The notes: generated from the letters alone by a model not told the origin. 61,409 bases of DNA from Agrococcus sp. KRD186 (GCF_017168255.1 NZ_JABFAP010000001.1:260241-321649), one strand, 5' to 3'; shown: positions 24,462-34,324, counted from the stretch's first letter. Program-made: numbers and translations.

Positions 24462-25937
24462 GTGCCGCACCCGCTCGCCCCCCAGCTGCCCGACACCGGC
24501 GACGCCAACGCGCTCGCCGAGGGCGTCTGGCCTGCCGGAGCCGAGCGCGTCGACGGCGCCATGCACGTCGGCGGTGTCGCCCTCAGCGCGATCGCCGCGC
24601 AGCACGGCACGCCCTTCCTGCTCGTCGACGAGACCGTCGTGCGCGAGCGGGCCCGCCGCATCCGCGAGGCCTTCGAGACTGCGTTCGCGGATGCGTCCGA
24701 TGCGTCCGGTGCGGCCGCGCAGGCCGGCAAGCCCGCCGTCGACGTCTACTACGCGGGCAAGGCGCTGCTGACCGCCGACGTCGCGCGCTGGATGCGCGCC
24801 GAGGGGCTGCGCATCGACGTGTGCACCGGGGGAGAGCTCGCCACCGCCCTGCGCGCGGGCATCGAGCCGGCCGCGATCGGCTTCCACGGCAACAACAAGT
24901 CCGAGCTCGAGATCGAGGCGGGCGTGAGCGCCGGCATCGGCACGTTCATCGTCGACTCGCCGATCGAGGCCGAGCGCATCTCGGCCGCCGCCACCCGCGC
25001 CGGCCGCGTGCAGCGCGTGCGGCTGCGCATCTCGGTGGGCGTGCACGCCTCCACCCACGAGTTCCTCGCCACCAGCCACGAGGATCAGAAGTTCGGCATC
25101 CCGGTCGACGAGGCGCCCGCCGTGGTCGCACGCATCCGCGAGCTGCCGGGCCTCGAGCTCGTCGGCCTGCATACCCACATCGGCTCGCAGATCTTCGACG
25201 CCGCAGGCTTCAGCGAGTCGGCGCGCCGCATGCTCGCCCTGCACGCCGAGCTCGGCGGCACAGGCAGCGCCGCCGACGGCGCCTTCCCCGAGCTCAACCT
25301 CGGCGGCGGCTTCGGCATCGCCTACACGGCCGCCGACAGCCCCGAGCCGATCGAGACGATCGCGACAAGACTGGCGGATGCGGTGCGCACCGCCGCAGAC
25401 GAGCTCGGCATCGCGGTGCCCAGGATCTCGATCGAACCCGGTCGCTGGATCGTCGGCCCCGCCGGCGTGACCGTCTACACCGTGGGCACCATCAAGCCGG
25501 TGCAGGTGGGGGAGGCCGGCTCGCTCGAGCAGGGCACCCGCACCTACGTCTCGGTCGACGGCGGCATGGGCGACAACGCCCGGCCGGCCCTCTACGGGGC
25601 GCAGTACGCCGCGCGCATCGCGAGCCGCGCATCCGCCGCCGAGCCCGCCCTCGTGCGGATCGCCGGCCGCCACTGCGAATCGGGCGACATCGTCGTCGAC
25701 GCCGAGTGGCTGCCCGGCGACGTGGCCCCGGGCGACCTGCTCGCCGTCGCCGCGACCGGCGCCTACTGCCACTCGCTCGCCTCCAACTACAACGCCGCGC
25801 CGCGCCCGCCGGTGCTCGCCGTCAGCCAGGGCGCCGACGGCAGCCCGGCCGTGCGCACGCTCGTGCGCCGCGAATCGATCGACGACCTGCTCGCCCGCGA
25901 CGCGGGACTCGACAGCAACGGAGCCGCATCCGCATGA
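24462..25937 (+). CDS. lysA: diaminopimelate decarboxylase
   Basis: A 491-residue PLP enzyme that makes L-lysine from meso-diaminopimelate. Motifs are VYYAGKALLTADVARW (the PLP lysine), GLHTHIGSQI, ELNLGGGFGIAY, ISIEPGRWIVGPAG and HCESGD (active-site Cys), with a C-terminal YNAAPRPP. I start at GTG 24462 with GGAG four bases ahead. Upstream ATGs in frame give unsupported extensions. It overlaps hom as ATGA, so the lysine and threonine genes form one operon. Confidence 0.95.
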   Translation: MPHPLAPQLPDTGDANALAEGVWPAGAERVDGAMHVGGVALSAIAAQHGTPFLLVDETVVRERARRIREAFETAFADASDASGAAAQAGKPAVDVYYAGKALLTADVARWMRAEGLRIDVCTGGELATALRAGIEPAAIGFHGNNKSELEIEAGVSAGIGTFIVDSPIEAERISAAATRAGRVQRVRLRISVGVHASTHEFLATSHEDQKFGIPVDEAPAVVARIRELPGLELVGLHTHIGSQIFDAAGFSESARRMLALHAELGGTGSAADGAFPELNLGGGFGIAYTAADSPEPIETIATRLADAVRTAADELGIAVPRISIEPGRWIVGPAGVTVYTVGTIKPVQVGEAGSLEQGTRTYVSVDGGMGDNARPALYGAQYAARIASRASAAEPALVRIAGRHCESGDIVVDAEWLPGDVAPGDLLAVAATGAYCHSLASNYNAAPRPPVLAVSQGADGSPAVRTLVRRESIDDLLARDAGLDSNGAASA

Positions 25938-27244
25938 ACTCCTACCGTTCCCTCCGCATCGCGCTGCTGGGCGCCGGCAGCGTGGGCTCGCAGGTGGCGC
26001 GCCTGCTGCTCGAGCACGGCGACGAGTTCGCCGCCCGCGCCGGCGCACCGCTCGAGCTGGTCGGCATCGGCGTGCGCGACGTCGACGCGAAGCGCGACGT
26101 GGAGCTGCCGCGCGAGCTGCTCACCACCGACCTCGGCGCGCTCGTCGCCGGCGCCGACATCGTGGTCGAGCTGCTGGGCGGCATCGAGCCGGCCCGCACG
26201 CTGCTGCTCGACGCGCTCGCCGCCGGCGCCGACGTCGTCACCGCCAACAAGGCGCTCGTCGCCGCGCACGGACCGGAGCTCTTCGCCGCCGCCGAGATCG
26301 TCGGCGCGCAGGTCGCCTACGAGGCGGCCGTCGCCGGCGCCATCCCGATCATCCGCCCGCTCGAGCACTCGCTCGCCGGCGACCGCGTCACGCGCGTGAT
26401 GGGCATCGTCAACGGCACCACCAACTTCATCCTCGACCGCATGCACACCGAGGGCTCGACGCTCGAGGAGGCGCTCGCGATCGCGACGGAGCTCGGCTAC
26501 GCCGAGGCCGACCCGACCGCCGACATCGAGGGCTACGACGCCGCCAGCAAGGCCACCATCCTCGCCTCGCTCGCCTTCCACACCGAGGTGCCCGCGAGCG
26601 AGGTGCACCGCGAGGGCATCACCGGTGTCACCAGCGACATGGTCGCGCAGGCCGAGCGCGCCGGCCGGGTGCTCAAGCTGGTCGCGATCTGCGAGCGGCT
26701 GCCCGCCGGCGAGGGCCAGCCGGGCGGTGCGGGCGACCGCGTCTCGGCACGCGTGCATCCCGTCTCGCTGCCGGCGACGCATCCGCTCGCCGCCGTGCGC
26801 CAGGCGATGAACGCCGTCTTCGTGACCGCCGAGGCCGCGGGCGACCTGATGTTCTACGGCGCCGGCGCCGGCGGGCCCGAGACCGCCTCGGCGGTGCTCG
26901 GCGACCTCGTCTCGATCGCGCGCCGGCACGTCGCGGGCGGGCCCGGCACGGCCGGCTCGACGCACGCGAAGCTGCCGCTGGCGCCCTTCGGCGAGGTGCT
27001 CGCGCGGCACGAGATCGCACTGACCGTCGCCGACCAGCCGGGCGTGCTCTCGGTGATCGCCGGGCTGGTGGCCCTGCACGGCGTCTCGGTCGAGTCGGTG
27101 CGCCAGGATGTGCGCGACGGCGCCGCCACCCTGGTGCTCGGCACCCACACCGCGACCGAGGCGCGCATCGCAGAGGTGCTCGCCGCGCTCGAGCAGCAGG
27201 ACGACGTGGAGCGGATCGACAGCGTGATCCGGCTCATCGACTAG
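25934..27244 (+). CDS. hom: homoserine dehydrogenase
   Basis: A 436-residue NAD(P)H enzyme converting aspartate semialdehyde to homoserine. Visible are the Rossmann start LRIALLGAGSVGSQVARLL, DVVTANKALVAAHG, the core VMGIVNGTTNFILDRM, GYAEADPTADIEGYDAASK, and a C-terminal ACT domain (VADQPGVLSVIAGLVALHGVSVESVRQD), which in this family mediates threonine feedback inhibition. ATGA overlap with lysA; 11 bases ahead of thrC. Confidence 0.96.
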   Translation: MNSYRSLRIALLGAGSVGSQVARLLLEHGDEFAARAGAPLELVGIGVRDVDAKRDVELPRELLTTDLGALVAGADIVVELLGGIEPARTLLLDALAAGADVVTANKALVAAHGPELFAAAEIVGAQVAYEAAVAGAIPIIRPLEHSLAGDRVTRVMGIVNGTTNFILDRMHTEGSTLEEALAIATELGYAEADPTADIEGYDAASKATILASLAFHTEVPASEVHREGITGVTSDMVAQAERAGRVLKLVAICERLPAGEGQPGGAGDRVSARVHPVSLPATHPLAAVRQAMNAVFVTAEAAGDLMFYGAGAGGPETASAVLGDLVSIARRHVAGGPGTAGSTHAKLPLAPFGEVLARHEIALTVADQPGVLSVIAGLVALHGVSVESVRQDVRDGAATLVLGTHTATEARIAEVLAALEQQDDVERIDSVIRLID

Positions 27245-27255
27245 GAGGAACCCCA

Positions 27256-28356
27256 ATGGCGAACCAGACTGCAGGCAAGCAGGGCTCACGCAACCAGTGG
27301 CGCGGCCTGCTGCACGAGTGGGCTGACGTGCTCAACGTGACGGATGCGTCCACGGTCGTGACGCTCGGAGAGGGCGGCACCCCGCTCATCGAGTCGCGCG
27401 CGCTCTCGCAGCTGACCGATGCGCGGGTGTTCGTGAAGTTCGAGGGCCTGAACCCCACCGGCTCGTTCAAGGACCGCGGCATGACCGTCGCCGTCTCGCG
27501 CGCCGTCGAGCGGGGCGCGACGGCCGTCGCGTGCGCCTCCACCGGCAACACCTCGGCTTCGGCCGCCGCCTACGCCGCGGCCGCCGGCATCCAGGCGATC
27601 GTGCTGGTGCCCGAGGGCAAGATCTCGATGGGCAAGCTCGCCCAGTCGGTCGTGCACGGCGCCCGCATCGTGCAGGTGCGCGGCAACTTCGACGACTGCC
27701 TCGAGATCTCGAAGGAGCTCGCCGAGCAGTACCCGGTGCACCTGGTGAACTCGGTGAACGACGACCGCATCGAGGGGCAGAAGACCGCCGCGCTCGAGAT
27801 CGTTGACGTGCTGGGCGACGCGCCCGACATCCACTGCATCCCGGTCGGCAACGCCGGCAACATCACCAGCTACTGGCGCGGCTACTCGCTCGCCGAGACC
27901 TCTGGTCTCGCCACCAAGCGCCCGCGCATGCTCGGCTTCCAGGCCGCCGGCGCAGCGCCCATCGTGCGCGGCGAGCGCGTGCTCGAGCCCGACACGGTCG
28001 CCACCGCCATCCGCATCGGCAACCCGGCATCGTGGCAGCAGGCGCTCGACGCCCGCGACCAGTCGGGCGGCTTCATCGGCGCTATCGACGACGCGGCGAT
28101 CCTGAAGGCGCAGCGGCTGCTGGCCTCCTCCACCGGCGTCTTCGTCGAGCCCGCCTCGGCGATCTCGGTCGCCGGCCTGCTCGAGCGGCACGCGGCGGGC
28201 GAGATCCCCGCCGGCTCGACCATCGCGCTGACCGTCACCGGCCACGGCCTCAAGGACGCCCAGTGGGGCCTGCAGCTCGACGACGGCTCCGACGCCGCGC
28301 CCGAGTCGGCCGACGCCGACACCAAGCAGGTCGCCGAGCTGCTGGGCCTCGCATGA
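27256..28356 (+). CDS. thrC: threonine synthase
   Basis: A 366-residue fold type II PLP enzyme that turns O-phosphohomoserine into threonine. The PLP lysine lies in NPTGSFKDRGMTVAV, the Asn/Ser loop in ACASTGNTSASAAAYAAAAG, and the phosphate loop in PVGNAGNITSYWRGY. A ribosome site AGGAGGA lies just upstream. The short acidic tail (DAAPESADADTK) is typical of actinobacterial forms. It overlaps thrB as ATGA. Confidence 0.96.
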   Translation: MANQTAGKQGSRNQWRGLLHEWADVLNVTDASTVVTLGEGGTPLIESRALSQLTDARVFVKFEGLNPTGSFKDRGMTVAVSRAVERGATAVACASTGNTSASAAAYAAAAGIQAIVLVPEGKISMGKLAQSVVHGARIVQVRGNFDDCLEISKELAEQYPVHLVNSVNDDRIEGQKTAALEIVDVLGDAPDIHCIPVGNAGNITSYWRGYSLAETSGLATKRPRMLGFQAAGAAPIVRGERVLEPDTVATAIRIGNPASWQQALDARDQSGGFIGAIDDAAILKAQRLLASSTGVFVEPASAISVAGLLERHAAGEIPAGSTIALTVTGHGLKDAQWGLQLDDGSDAAPESADADTKQVAELLGLA

Positions 28357-29375
28357 GCGGTGCGGTCGCGGGCGGTCGTGACACGGCGGATGCGTCGGCG
28401 ACGCCGGGCGGGGATGTCACGGTGCCGCTCGGCCGTCGTGTGCACGTGCGCGTGCCCGCCACCAGCGCCAACCTGGGCCCCGGCTTCGACACGCTGGGCC
28501 TGGCGCTCAACGTGCACGACGAGCTCGAGGTCGAGGCGACCGCGGCGGGCGCCGAGGGACCTGCGGTCAGCGTCGAGGTCGCCGGCATCGGCGCCGCCGG
28601 CACCGACCACGCCGTGCCCACCGACGAGACCAACCTCGTCGCGCGATCGATCCTGCACGTGTTCGACCGCGTGGGCGTCGCGGCGCCCGGCCTCGCGCTG
28701 CAGGCGACCAACAGCATCCCGCACGGCCGCGGCATGGGCTCCTCCGGCGCCGCGATCGTCGCCGGCGTGCTGGCGGCGAAGGGGCTGCTGGAGGGCATCG
28801 TCGAGGTCACCGACGCCGACGTGCTGCGCTACGCGACCGAGCTCGAGGGCCACCCCGACAACGTCGCGCCCGCCATCTTCGGCGGCCTGACGATCGCCTG
28901 GGTCGACCAGAGCGGCCCCCGCCACAAGCAGCTCGCCGTGCACCGCGGCGTCTCGCTGCTGGTCGCCGTGCCCGAGGCCACCATGTCGACGAAGCTCGCC
29001 CGCAGCCTGCAGCCTGAGGCGGTGCCGCACGCCGACGCCGTCTTCAACCTCTCGCGCTCGGCGCTGCTGGTCGCGGCGCTGACGCAGAGCCCCGAGCTGC
29101 TGCTGGACGCCACCGAGGATCGCCTGCACCAGTCGTACCGCTCCAGCGCCATGCCGCAGACGAGCGAGCTCGTCGGGCAGCTGCGCGCCGCCGGCCACGC
29201 GGCCGTCGTCTCGGGCGCCGGCCCCTCGGTGCTCGTGCTCGCGGCCGACCCCGCGGCCCGGCTGGAGGCGGCGGCGATCGTCGAGGCGCGCCCAGAGGGA
29301 TGGACTGCGCGCCTGCTCGCGGTCGACATCCGCGGTGGTACAGTGGAGGGCATCCCCACCAGTGCCGCGGCCTAG
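28353..29375 (+). CDS. thrB: homoserine kinase
   Basis: A 340-residue GHMP kinase that phosphorylates homoserine. Motifs are VRVPATSANLGPGFDTLGLAL, the ATP loop SIPHGRGMGSSGAAIVAG, LEGHPDNVAPAIFGG and the C-terminal HAAVVSGAGPSVLVLA. Co-translated with thrC. The first ~30 residues (Gly/Asp-rich) are probably a disordered lead. It is the last amino acid gene before rho. Confidence 0.95.
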   Translation: MSGAVAGGRDTADASATPGGDVTVPLGRRVHVRVPATSANLGPGFDTLGLALNVHDELEVEATAAGAEGPAVSVEVAGIGAAGTDHAVPTDETNLVARSILHVFDRVGVAAPGLALQATNSIPHGRGMGSSGAAIVAGVLAAKGLLEGIVEVTDADVLRYATELEGHPDNVAPAIFGGLTIAWVDQSGPRHKQLAVHRGVSLLVAVPEATMSTKLARSLQPEAVPHADAVFNLSRSALLVAALTQSPELLLDATEDRLHQSYRSSAMPQTSELVGQLRAAGHAAVVSGAGPSVLVLAADPAARLEAAAIVEARPEGWTARLLAVDIRGGTVEGIPTSAAA

Positions 29376-29531
29376 CCCGGTTCGGGGAGTTCCTGACTCC
29401 ACTCTCTGCATTTCTGATGCGCTCGACCGTCGGCCAGCACTGTTCGCTGCACCGGCCGTGGGCGCAGCGGGAGACAAGGTCCCATGCCCGCGGCATCGCG
29501 CGCGGGCCAACATCGAAGGAGCCCTCGCGTC
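29376..29531 (+). promoter_or_regulatory. rho leader region
   Basis: A 156-base gap between thrB and rho. It should hold the rho promoter and leader, where Rho autoregulation is known in other bacteria. I see no clear -10/-35 pair; GAAGGAG at 29515-29521 is the ribosome site. Confidence 0.4.
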
Positions 29532-31817
29532 ATGACCAGCGAGTCGACCACCAGCACCCCGGCAGCAGACGCTGCCGCCAACCCCGCAGCCGAGGCTGCG
29601 CAGGCCGAGGCGCCCGCCGCGCCCAAGCGCCGCTCGCGCCGCGCGTCGTCGTCGTCGGTGGCGGAGCAGGCTGCGGCCCCCGCCGCTGCCGAGGCGCCCG
29701 CCGCTGAGGCCGCGCCCGCCGAGGCCGCACCGGCCGAGAAGCCGGCCACCAAGCGCCCCGCACGCCGCACCGCCGCGCAGAAGCGCGCCGACGAGGCAGC
29801 CGCGGCCGAGGCCGCCGGCGCCGAGTCTGGCGGCACCGAGTCCGGCAGCACCGGCTCGACCAGCAGCAGCACGGACGAGCAGCCCGCAGCCGACGCCGAC
29901 GCCGCCGCCGAGAAGCCGGCCTCCAAGCGCCCCGCGCGCCGCACGGCCGCGCAGAAGCGCGCCGACGAGGCCGCAGCCGCCGAGGCCGCCGCCCCCGCCG
30001 AGCAGGACGGCACCGCCGCCCGCCTCGAGAGCGCGCTCGACCAGAAGAGCAGCGACAAGGCCGGCAGTGACAAGACCGACGCCGACAAGGCCGACAGCGA
30101 CAAGCGCGACGCCGACAAGCGCGACGCCGACAAGCGCGACGCCGATACGCGCGGTGGCCGCAAGCGCGGCGAGCAGGCCGACGCCGACGAGACCTCGACG
30201 GATGCGCCTGCGGAGGACGCAGGCACGTCGCGTTCGCGCCGTGGCCGCGGCAACGCATCCGCCGAGTCCGACGACTCGAACGACGGCGACCGCCGCGACG
30301 ACCGCCGCGACGACGACCAGGACGACCAGGGCGACGACCAGCAGTCGTCGAGCTCGCGCCGTCGCCGCAGCCGCGGCAAGGGCGGCCAGAGCGGCGACCA
30401 GCAGGACGGCGGCCAGCGCGGCAACCAGCAGGGCAACCAGCGCGGCCAGCAGGGCACCCAGCAGCAGGACGACGACTCGGACGACGAGGGCGGCTCGCGC
30501 CGCGGTCGCGGTCGCGGCCGGGGCCAGAACGGCAACCAGGGCGGCCAGGGCGGCAACCAGGGCGGCAACCAGCAGCAGTCCGACCAGGACGGCGGCTCGC
30601 GCCGCGGCCGCGGCCGCGAGCGCACCCGCACGCGCGGCCAGGACGACGAGCCGCAGATCCACGAGGACGACGTGCTGCTGCCGGTCGCCGGCATCCTCGA
30701 CGTGCTCGACAACTACGCGTTCGTGCGCACCTCGGGCTACCTGCCCGGCTCGAACGACGTCTACGTCTCGCTCGCCCAGGTCAAGAAGCACGGCCTGCGC
30801 AAGGGCGACGCCGTCGTCGGCGCCATCAAGCAGCCGCGCGAGGGCGAGCAGCACTCGACGCGCCAGAAGTACAACGCGCTCGTGCGCGTCGACACGATCA
30901 ACGGCCAGACCACCGAGGATTCGCTGACCCGCGTCGAGTTCTCGAAGCTGACGCCGCTCTACCCGCAGGAGCGCCTGCGCCTCGAGACCACCTCGAACAA
31001 GCTCTCGACCCGCGTCATCGACCTGGTCGCGCCGATCGGCAAGGGCCAGCGCGGCCTGATCGTCTCGCCGCCCAAGGCCGGCAAGACGCTCGTCATGCAG
31101 GCCATCGCCAACGCGATCGCCGAGAACAACCCAGAAGTGCACCTGATGATCGTGCTCGTCGACGAGCGCCCCGAGGAGGTCACCGACTTCCAGCGCACCG
31201 TCAAGGGCGAGGTCATCGCCTCGACCTTCGACCGGCCCGCCGAGGATCACACGATCGTCGCCGAGCTCGCGATCGAGCGCGCCAAGCGCCTGGTCGAGCT
31301 GGGCCACGACGTGGTCGTGCTGCTCGACGGCATCACCCGCCTGGGCCGCGCCTACAACCTCTCCGCCCCGCCCTCGGGCCGCATCCTCTCCGGCGGCGTC
31401 GACTCGAGCGCGCTCTACCCGCCGAAGAAGTTCTTCGGTGCCGCGCGCAACATCGAGCACGGCGGCTCGCTCACCATCCTCGCCACCGCGCTGGTCGAGA
31501 CCGGCTCGAAGATGGACGAGGTGATCTTCGAGGAGTTCAAGGGCACCGGCAACATGGAGCTGCGCCTCTCGCGCCACATGGCCGACAAGCGCATCTTCCC
31601 CGCCGTCGACATCAACGCATCCGGCACGCGTCGTGAAGAGATGCTGATGGGCGTCGAGGAGACCAAGGTGATGTGGAAGCTGCGCCGGGCCCTCGCCGGG
31701 CTCGACACCCAGCAGGCGCTCGAGCTCACGCTCAAGCAGCTCAAGGAGACGCAGTCGAACGTCGAGTTCCTGATGAAGGTCTCGAAGTCGGTGCCCGGCC
31801 AGCACGACAAGGACTGA
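29532..31817 (+). CDS. rho: transcription termination factor Rho, actinobacterial long form
   Basis: A 761-residue hexameric RNA helicase. The first ~375 residues are an Ala/Glu/Lys-rich, then Arg/Gly/Gln/Asn-rich region with tandem units (DADKR repeats near 30,095-30,145; GGNQGGN repeats near 30,520-30,580). Then come the cold-shock RNA-binding domain ([29 protein letters not shown]) and the ATPase core with [12 protein letters not shown] (Walker A), [16 protein letters not shown] (Walker B) and KGTGNMEL (R loop). Long insertions are known in actinobacterial Rho and widen RNA binding. The ATG at 29532 follows a strong ribosome site. Confidence 0.97.
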   Translation: MTSESTTSTPAADAAANPAAEAAQAEAPAAPKRRSRRASSSSVAEQAAAPAAAEAPAAEAAPAEAAPAEKPATKRPARRTAAQKRADEAAAAEAAGAESGGTESGSTGSTSSSTDEQPAADADAAAEKPASKRPARRTAAQKRADEAAAAEAAAPAEQDGTAARLESALDQKSSDKAGSDKTDADKADSDKRDADKRDADKRDADTRGGRKRGEQADADETSTDAPAEDAGTSRSRRGRGNASAESDDSNDGDRRDDRRDDDQDDQGDDQQSSSSRRRRSRGKGGQSGDQQDGGQRGNQQGNQRGQQGTQQQDDDSDDEGGSRRGRGRGRGQNGNQGGQGGNQGGNQQQSDQDGGSRRGRGRERTRTRGQDDEPQIHEDDVLLPVAGILDVLDNYAFVRTSGYLPGSNDVYVSLAQVKKHGLRKGDAVVGAIKQPREGEQHSTRQKYNALVRVDTINGQTTEDSLTRVEFSKLTPLYPQERLRLETTSNKLSTRVIDLVAPIGKGQRGLIVSPPKAGKTLVMQAIANAIAENNPEVHLMIVLVDERPEEVTDFQRTVKGEVIASTFDRPAEDHTIVAELAIERAKRLVELGHDVVVLLDGITRLGRAYNLSAPPSGRILSGGVDSSALYPPKKFFGAARNIEHGGSLTILATALVETGSKMDEVIFEEFKGTGNMELRLSRHMADKRIFPAVDINASGTRREEMLMGVEETKVMWKLRRALAGLDTQQALELTLKQLKETQSNVEFLMKVSKSVPGQHDKD

Positions 31818-31818
31818 C

Positions 31819-32901
31819 ATGTTCGAGTCGGTCGCCGGGCTGCTCGCCGAGCACGCCGACCTCGAGCAGCAGCTCGCCGACCCGGCGCTGCACGCCGATG
31901 CCGTGCGTGCGCGCCGGGTGAACCGGCGCTACGCCGAGCTCAACCAGATCAAGGCGGCGCACGAGCGCTGGCAGGCCTCGGTCGAGGACCTCGGGGCGGC
32001 GCGCGAGCTCGCCCGCGAGGATGACGCCTTCGCCGAGGAGGTGCCCGCGCTCGAGCAGACCGCCCACGAGGCGGAGGAGAAGCTGCGGCGGCTGCTCATC
32101 CCGCGCGACCCGGATGACGGGCGCGACGTGATCATGGAGGTCAAGGGCGGCGAAGGCGGCGAGGAGTCGGCGCTGTTCGCGGCCGACCTGGTGCGCATGT
32201 ACTCGCACTACGCGGCCGCCCGCGGCTGGAAGGTCGAGATGCTCGAGTCGACCGCGAGCGACATGGGCGGTTACAAGGATGTGCAGATCGCCATCAAGTC
32301 CTCCTCGAACGACCCCGCCGAGGGCGTCTGGGCGTCGCTGAAGTACGAGGGCGGCGTGCACCGCGTGCAGCGCGTGCCGGCGACCGAGTCGCAGGGCCGC
32401 ATCCACACCTCGACGACCGGCGTGCTGGTCTTCCCTGAGGTGGACGCGCCCGACGAGATCCAGATCGACCAGAACGACCTGAAGATCGACGTCTACCGCT
32501 CCTCGGGCCCCGGCGGCCAGAGCGTGAACACCACCGACTCGGCCGTGCGCATCACGCACGTGCCGACCTGCATCACGGTGTCGATGCAGAACGAGAAGAG
32601 CCAGCTGCAGAACCGCGAGGCGGGCATGCGCGTGCTGCGCGCCCGGCTGCTCGCGCGCCAGCAGGAGGAGCTCGAGGCGGCGGCCTCGGATGCCCGCCGC
32701 TCGCAGATCCGCGGCATGGATCGCTCCGAGCGCATCCGCACCTACAACTTCCCCGAGAACCGCATCGCCGACCACCGCACCGGCTTCAAGGCCTACAACC
32801 TCGACACCGTCATGGACGGCGCGCTGCAGGCGGTCATCGACTCCTGCATCACCGCCGATGAGGAGGCGCGCCTGGCCGCCCTTGCGGGCGACGAGGGCTG
32901 A
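31819..32901 (+). CDS. prfA: peptide chain release factor 1
   Basis: A 360-residue RF1 that ends translation at UAA/UAG. The codon-reading motif is PAT in [18 protein letters not shown], and the hydrolysis motif is GGQ in [14 protein letters not shown]. It starts 1 base after rho. The usual downstream partner prmC, which methylates the GGQ glutamine, is displaced by about 10.5 kb. Its last 102 bases are repeated downstream at 34102-34203. Confidence 0.97.
   Translation: MFESVAGLLAEHADLEQQLADPALHADAVRARRVNRRYAELNQIKAAHERWQASVEDLGAARELAREDDAFAEEVPALEQTAHEAEEKLRRLLIPRDPDDGRDVIMEVKGGEGGEESALFAADLVRMYSHYAAARGWKVEMLESTASDMGGYKDVQIAIKSSSNDPAEGVWASLKYEGGVHRVQRVPATESQGRIHTSTTGVLVFPEVDAPDEIQIDQNDLKIDVYRSSGPGGQSVNTTDSAVRITHVPTCITVSMQNEKSQLQNREAGMRVLRARLLARQQEELEAAASDARRSQIRGMDRSERIRTYNFPENRIADHRTGFKAYNLDTVMDGALQAVIDSCITADEEARLAALAGDEG
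32800..32901 (+). repeat. 102-bp direct repeat, copy A (3' end of prfA)
   Basis: The last 34 codons of prfA including the stop. Copy B at 34102-34203 is identical at 100 of 102 positions, and both differences are synonymous (GAT/GAC and GCC/GCA). Identity starts and stops sharply on both sides and includes the stop codon. Confidence 0.97.
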
Positions 32902-32930
32902 CGCACGCATGGTGCGATCCGCGCCGCCGG

Positions 32931-32950
32931 TGTATGCTTTCACGCATACA
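32931..32950 (+). promoter_or_regulatory. operator of the XRE/nucleotidyltransferase pair
   Basis: TGTATGC-TTTCAC-GCATACA is a perfect 7-bp inverted repeat 29 bases ahead of the XRE gene, a likely autoregulatory site. Confidence 0.55.
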
Positions 32951-32979
32951 TTGCGAGCACGACGGACTGGAGGCGCGGC

Positions 32980-33480
32980 ATGACGACCCTGAAGCAACTG
33001 CGTCAGCACAGGGGCATGAGTCTTGCCGACGTGGCCGCGAGGCTCGATGTCACACGCGCGACCGTGCAGGGCTATGAGCGCCGTGACGAGTCAGGCTCGA
33101 TCGCTGCGGCGACACGGCAGCGGGTGCTCGACGCCCTGGGTGTTGCGCATCAGACCCCTACTCCTGACCAGGCGCGATCACTGCTGATGCACCTGGAGAT
33201 CGCCGCGCGACTCATCTCCGACCCGGGTCCGGTGCTCGCGATCGCCCGGCAGAACCTCGAGCGGTGGAGCGATGGCAAGCGACGCGATCAGTACTGGATC
33301 GATCGGTGGGAGCGGATCCTCGCTGAGCCGCCTGCGCGCATCGCGCTGCTGCTGATCGAGCAGAGCCAGGATGCGGCCGATCTGCGGCAGGGCACACCGT
33401 TCGCCGGTGTGCTCGACGCCGACTCGCGCCGTGCCGCGATCGATGCGAGCCGCGAGCTCGACATCGCCCATGCAGCGTGA
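32980..33480 (+). CDS. XRE-family HTH protein, probable antitoxin
   Basis: A 166-residue protein. Residues 3-52 are an XRE helix-turn-helix (LKQLRQHRGMSLADVAARLDVTRATVQGYERRD). Residues 60-166 are helical, with no family I can name (ARQNLERWSDGKRRDQYWIDRWERIL). GGAGG precedes the ATG. The stop overlaps the GTG of the next gene (GTGA at 33477-33480). This pairing with a nucleotidyltransferase is the form of AbiE-like toxin-antitoxin systems. The pair lies between two copies of the prfA 3' end. Confidence 0.75.
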   Translation: MTTLKQLRQHRGMSLADVAARLDVTRATVQGYERRDESGSIAAATRQRVLDALGVAHQTPTPDQARSLLMHLEIAARLISDPGPVLAIARQNLERWSDGKRRDQYWIDRWERILAEPPARIALLLIEQSQDAADLRQGTPFAGVLDADSRRAAIDASRELDIAHAA

Positions 33481-34061
33481 AGCGCGACGAGCTGGCCGAG
33501 CTGCTGCGGAGGGCCGCCTCGCTCACCGAGGACGGGGACATCCTCGTCGTCGGCAGTCAGGCGATACTCGGTTCCTTCGCGGAGGAGAAGCTGCCTGACC
33601 GCGCCGTGCTGTCGAGGGAAGTCGACCTCGTCTTCCTCCGTGATCCCGATCGCCGGAAGGCCGATCTTGTGAACGCCATCATCGGAGAGATGTCCCCGCA
33701 TGATGCGGAATGGGGCACGTATGCGGAGGGCGTCCACCGTGACACCGTCATCCTTCCCTCCGGCTGGAAGCAGCGTGTGGTGACCTGGCATCGCCAGCCT
33801 TCGTCGCCGAGGTTCCTGGAGAAGCACGATCTCTGCGCTTCGAAGCTGGCTCGCGGGGCGCAGAAGGATCTCGACTTCGTCGGAGTGCTCGTGGATGCCG
33901 GTCTTGTCGATCCGGCGATCATTCTCGCGCGGGTCGAGCTGTTGCAGGCCGATGCGCCGGTGGTTCGCGCGACTGTCGAGCGTGCGCGGGCCTTCATTGG
34001 GCGCGGTCGACATGAGCAGACGTCGGTCGCAAGGCAGGTCGATCCCCTCACCGATGCGTGA
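33477..34061 (+). CDS. DUF6036-like nucleotidyltransferase, probable toxin
   Basis: A 194-residue protein with a nucleotidyltransferase core: DILVVGSQAILGSF (Gly26-Ser27), then SREVDLVFL (Glu48-x-Asp50, the metal-binding pair), and a third strand with DTVILPSGWKQRVV. LEKHDLCASKLARGAQKDLDFVGVLVDAGL resembles the helical part of DUF6036/AbiEii-like proteins, some of which (MenT) modify tRNA ends. It is co-translated with the XRE gene. The tail is followed after 40 bases by the second prfA 3'-end copy. Confidence 0.7.
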   Translation: MKRDELAELLRRAASLTEDGDILVVGSQAILGSFAEEKLPDRAVLSREVDLVFLRDPDRRKADLVNAIIGEMSPHDAEWGTYAEGVHRDTVILPSGWKQRVVTWHRQPSSPRFLEKHDLCASKLARGAQKDLDFVGVLVDAGLVDPAIILARVELLQADAPVVRATVERARAFIGRGRHEQTSVARQVDPLTDA

Positions 34062-34101
34062 CGACACCTGCTCCGCGCGACCCGGTCAGGCTGGCGGCGC
34101 G

Positions 34102-34203
34102 CTCGACACCGTCATGGACGGCGCGCTGCAGGCGGTCATCGACTCCTGCATCACCGCCGACGAGGAGGCGCGCCTGGCCGCACTTGCGGGCGACGAGGGC
34201 TGA
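34102..34203 (+). repeat. 102-bp direct repeat, copy B (orphan prfA 3' end)
   Basis: A second copy of the final 34 codons and stop of prfA, with no prfA 5' part before it. It marks the right border of a 1.3-kb segment (32902-34203) whose left border is the real prfA end, like attL/attR around an insertion at a gene 3' end. Confidence 0.95.
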
Positions 34204-34299
34204 TCTCGATCGAGACAGCGAAAGCGATCTCGCCCAGCTGCTGGCATGTCACAGTGCTGCGACAGACCGTATATGTAACGAGTATGCGACAAGCCTGGT

Positions 34300-34319
34300 G
34301 TGTCATGGTACTGTGACAC
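34300..34319 (+). promoter_or_regulatory. probable HipB operator
   Basis: GTGTCATGGTACTGTGACAC has perfect 6-bp outer arms and ends 5 bases before hipB. Related words TGTCACAG and TGCGACA occur just upstream (34245-34262), which suggests more than one binding site. Confidence 0.6.
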
Positions 34320-34324
34320 GTGTG

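Noticed and set aside
27882-31820. 1312-residue open frame on the minus strand across thrC, thrB and rho
   Set aside because: It is antisense to three well-supported genes. GC-rich third positions keep such frames open, and the product is Val/Ala/Arg-rich with no domain.
32902-34203. Prophage or integron cassette at prfA
   Set aside because: No integrase, attC-like hairpin or phage gene lies between the repeats, so only the neutral description 'cassette with duplicated target end' is supported.
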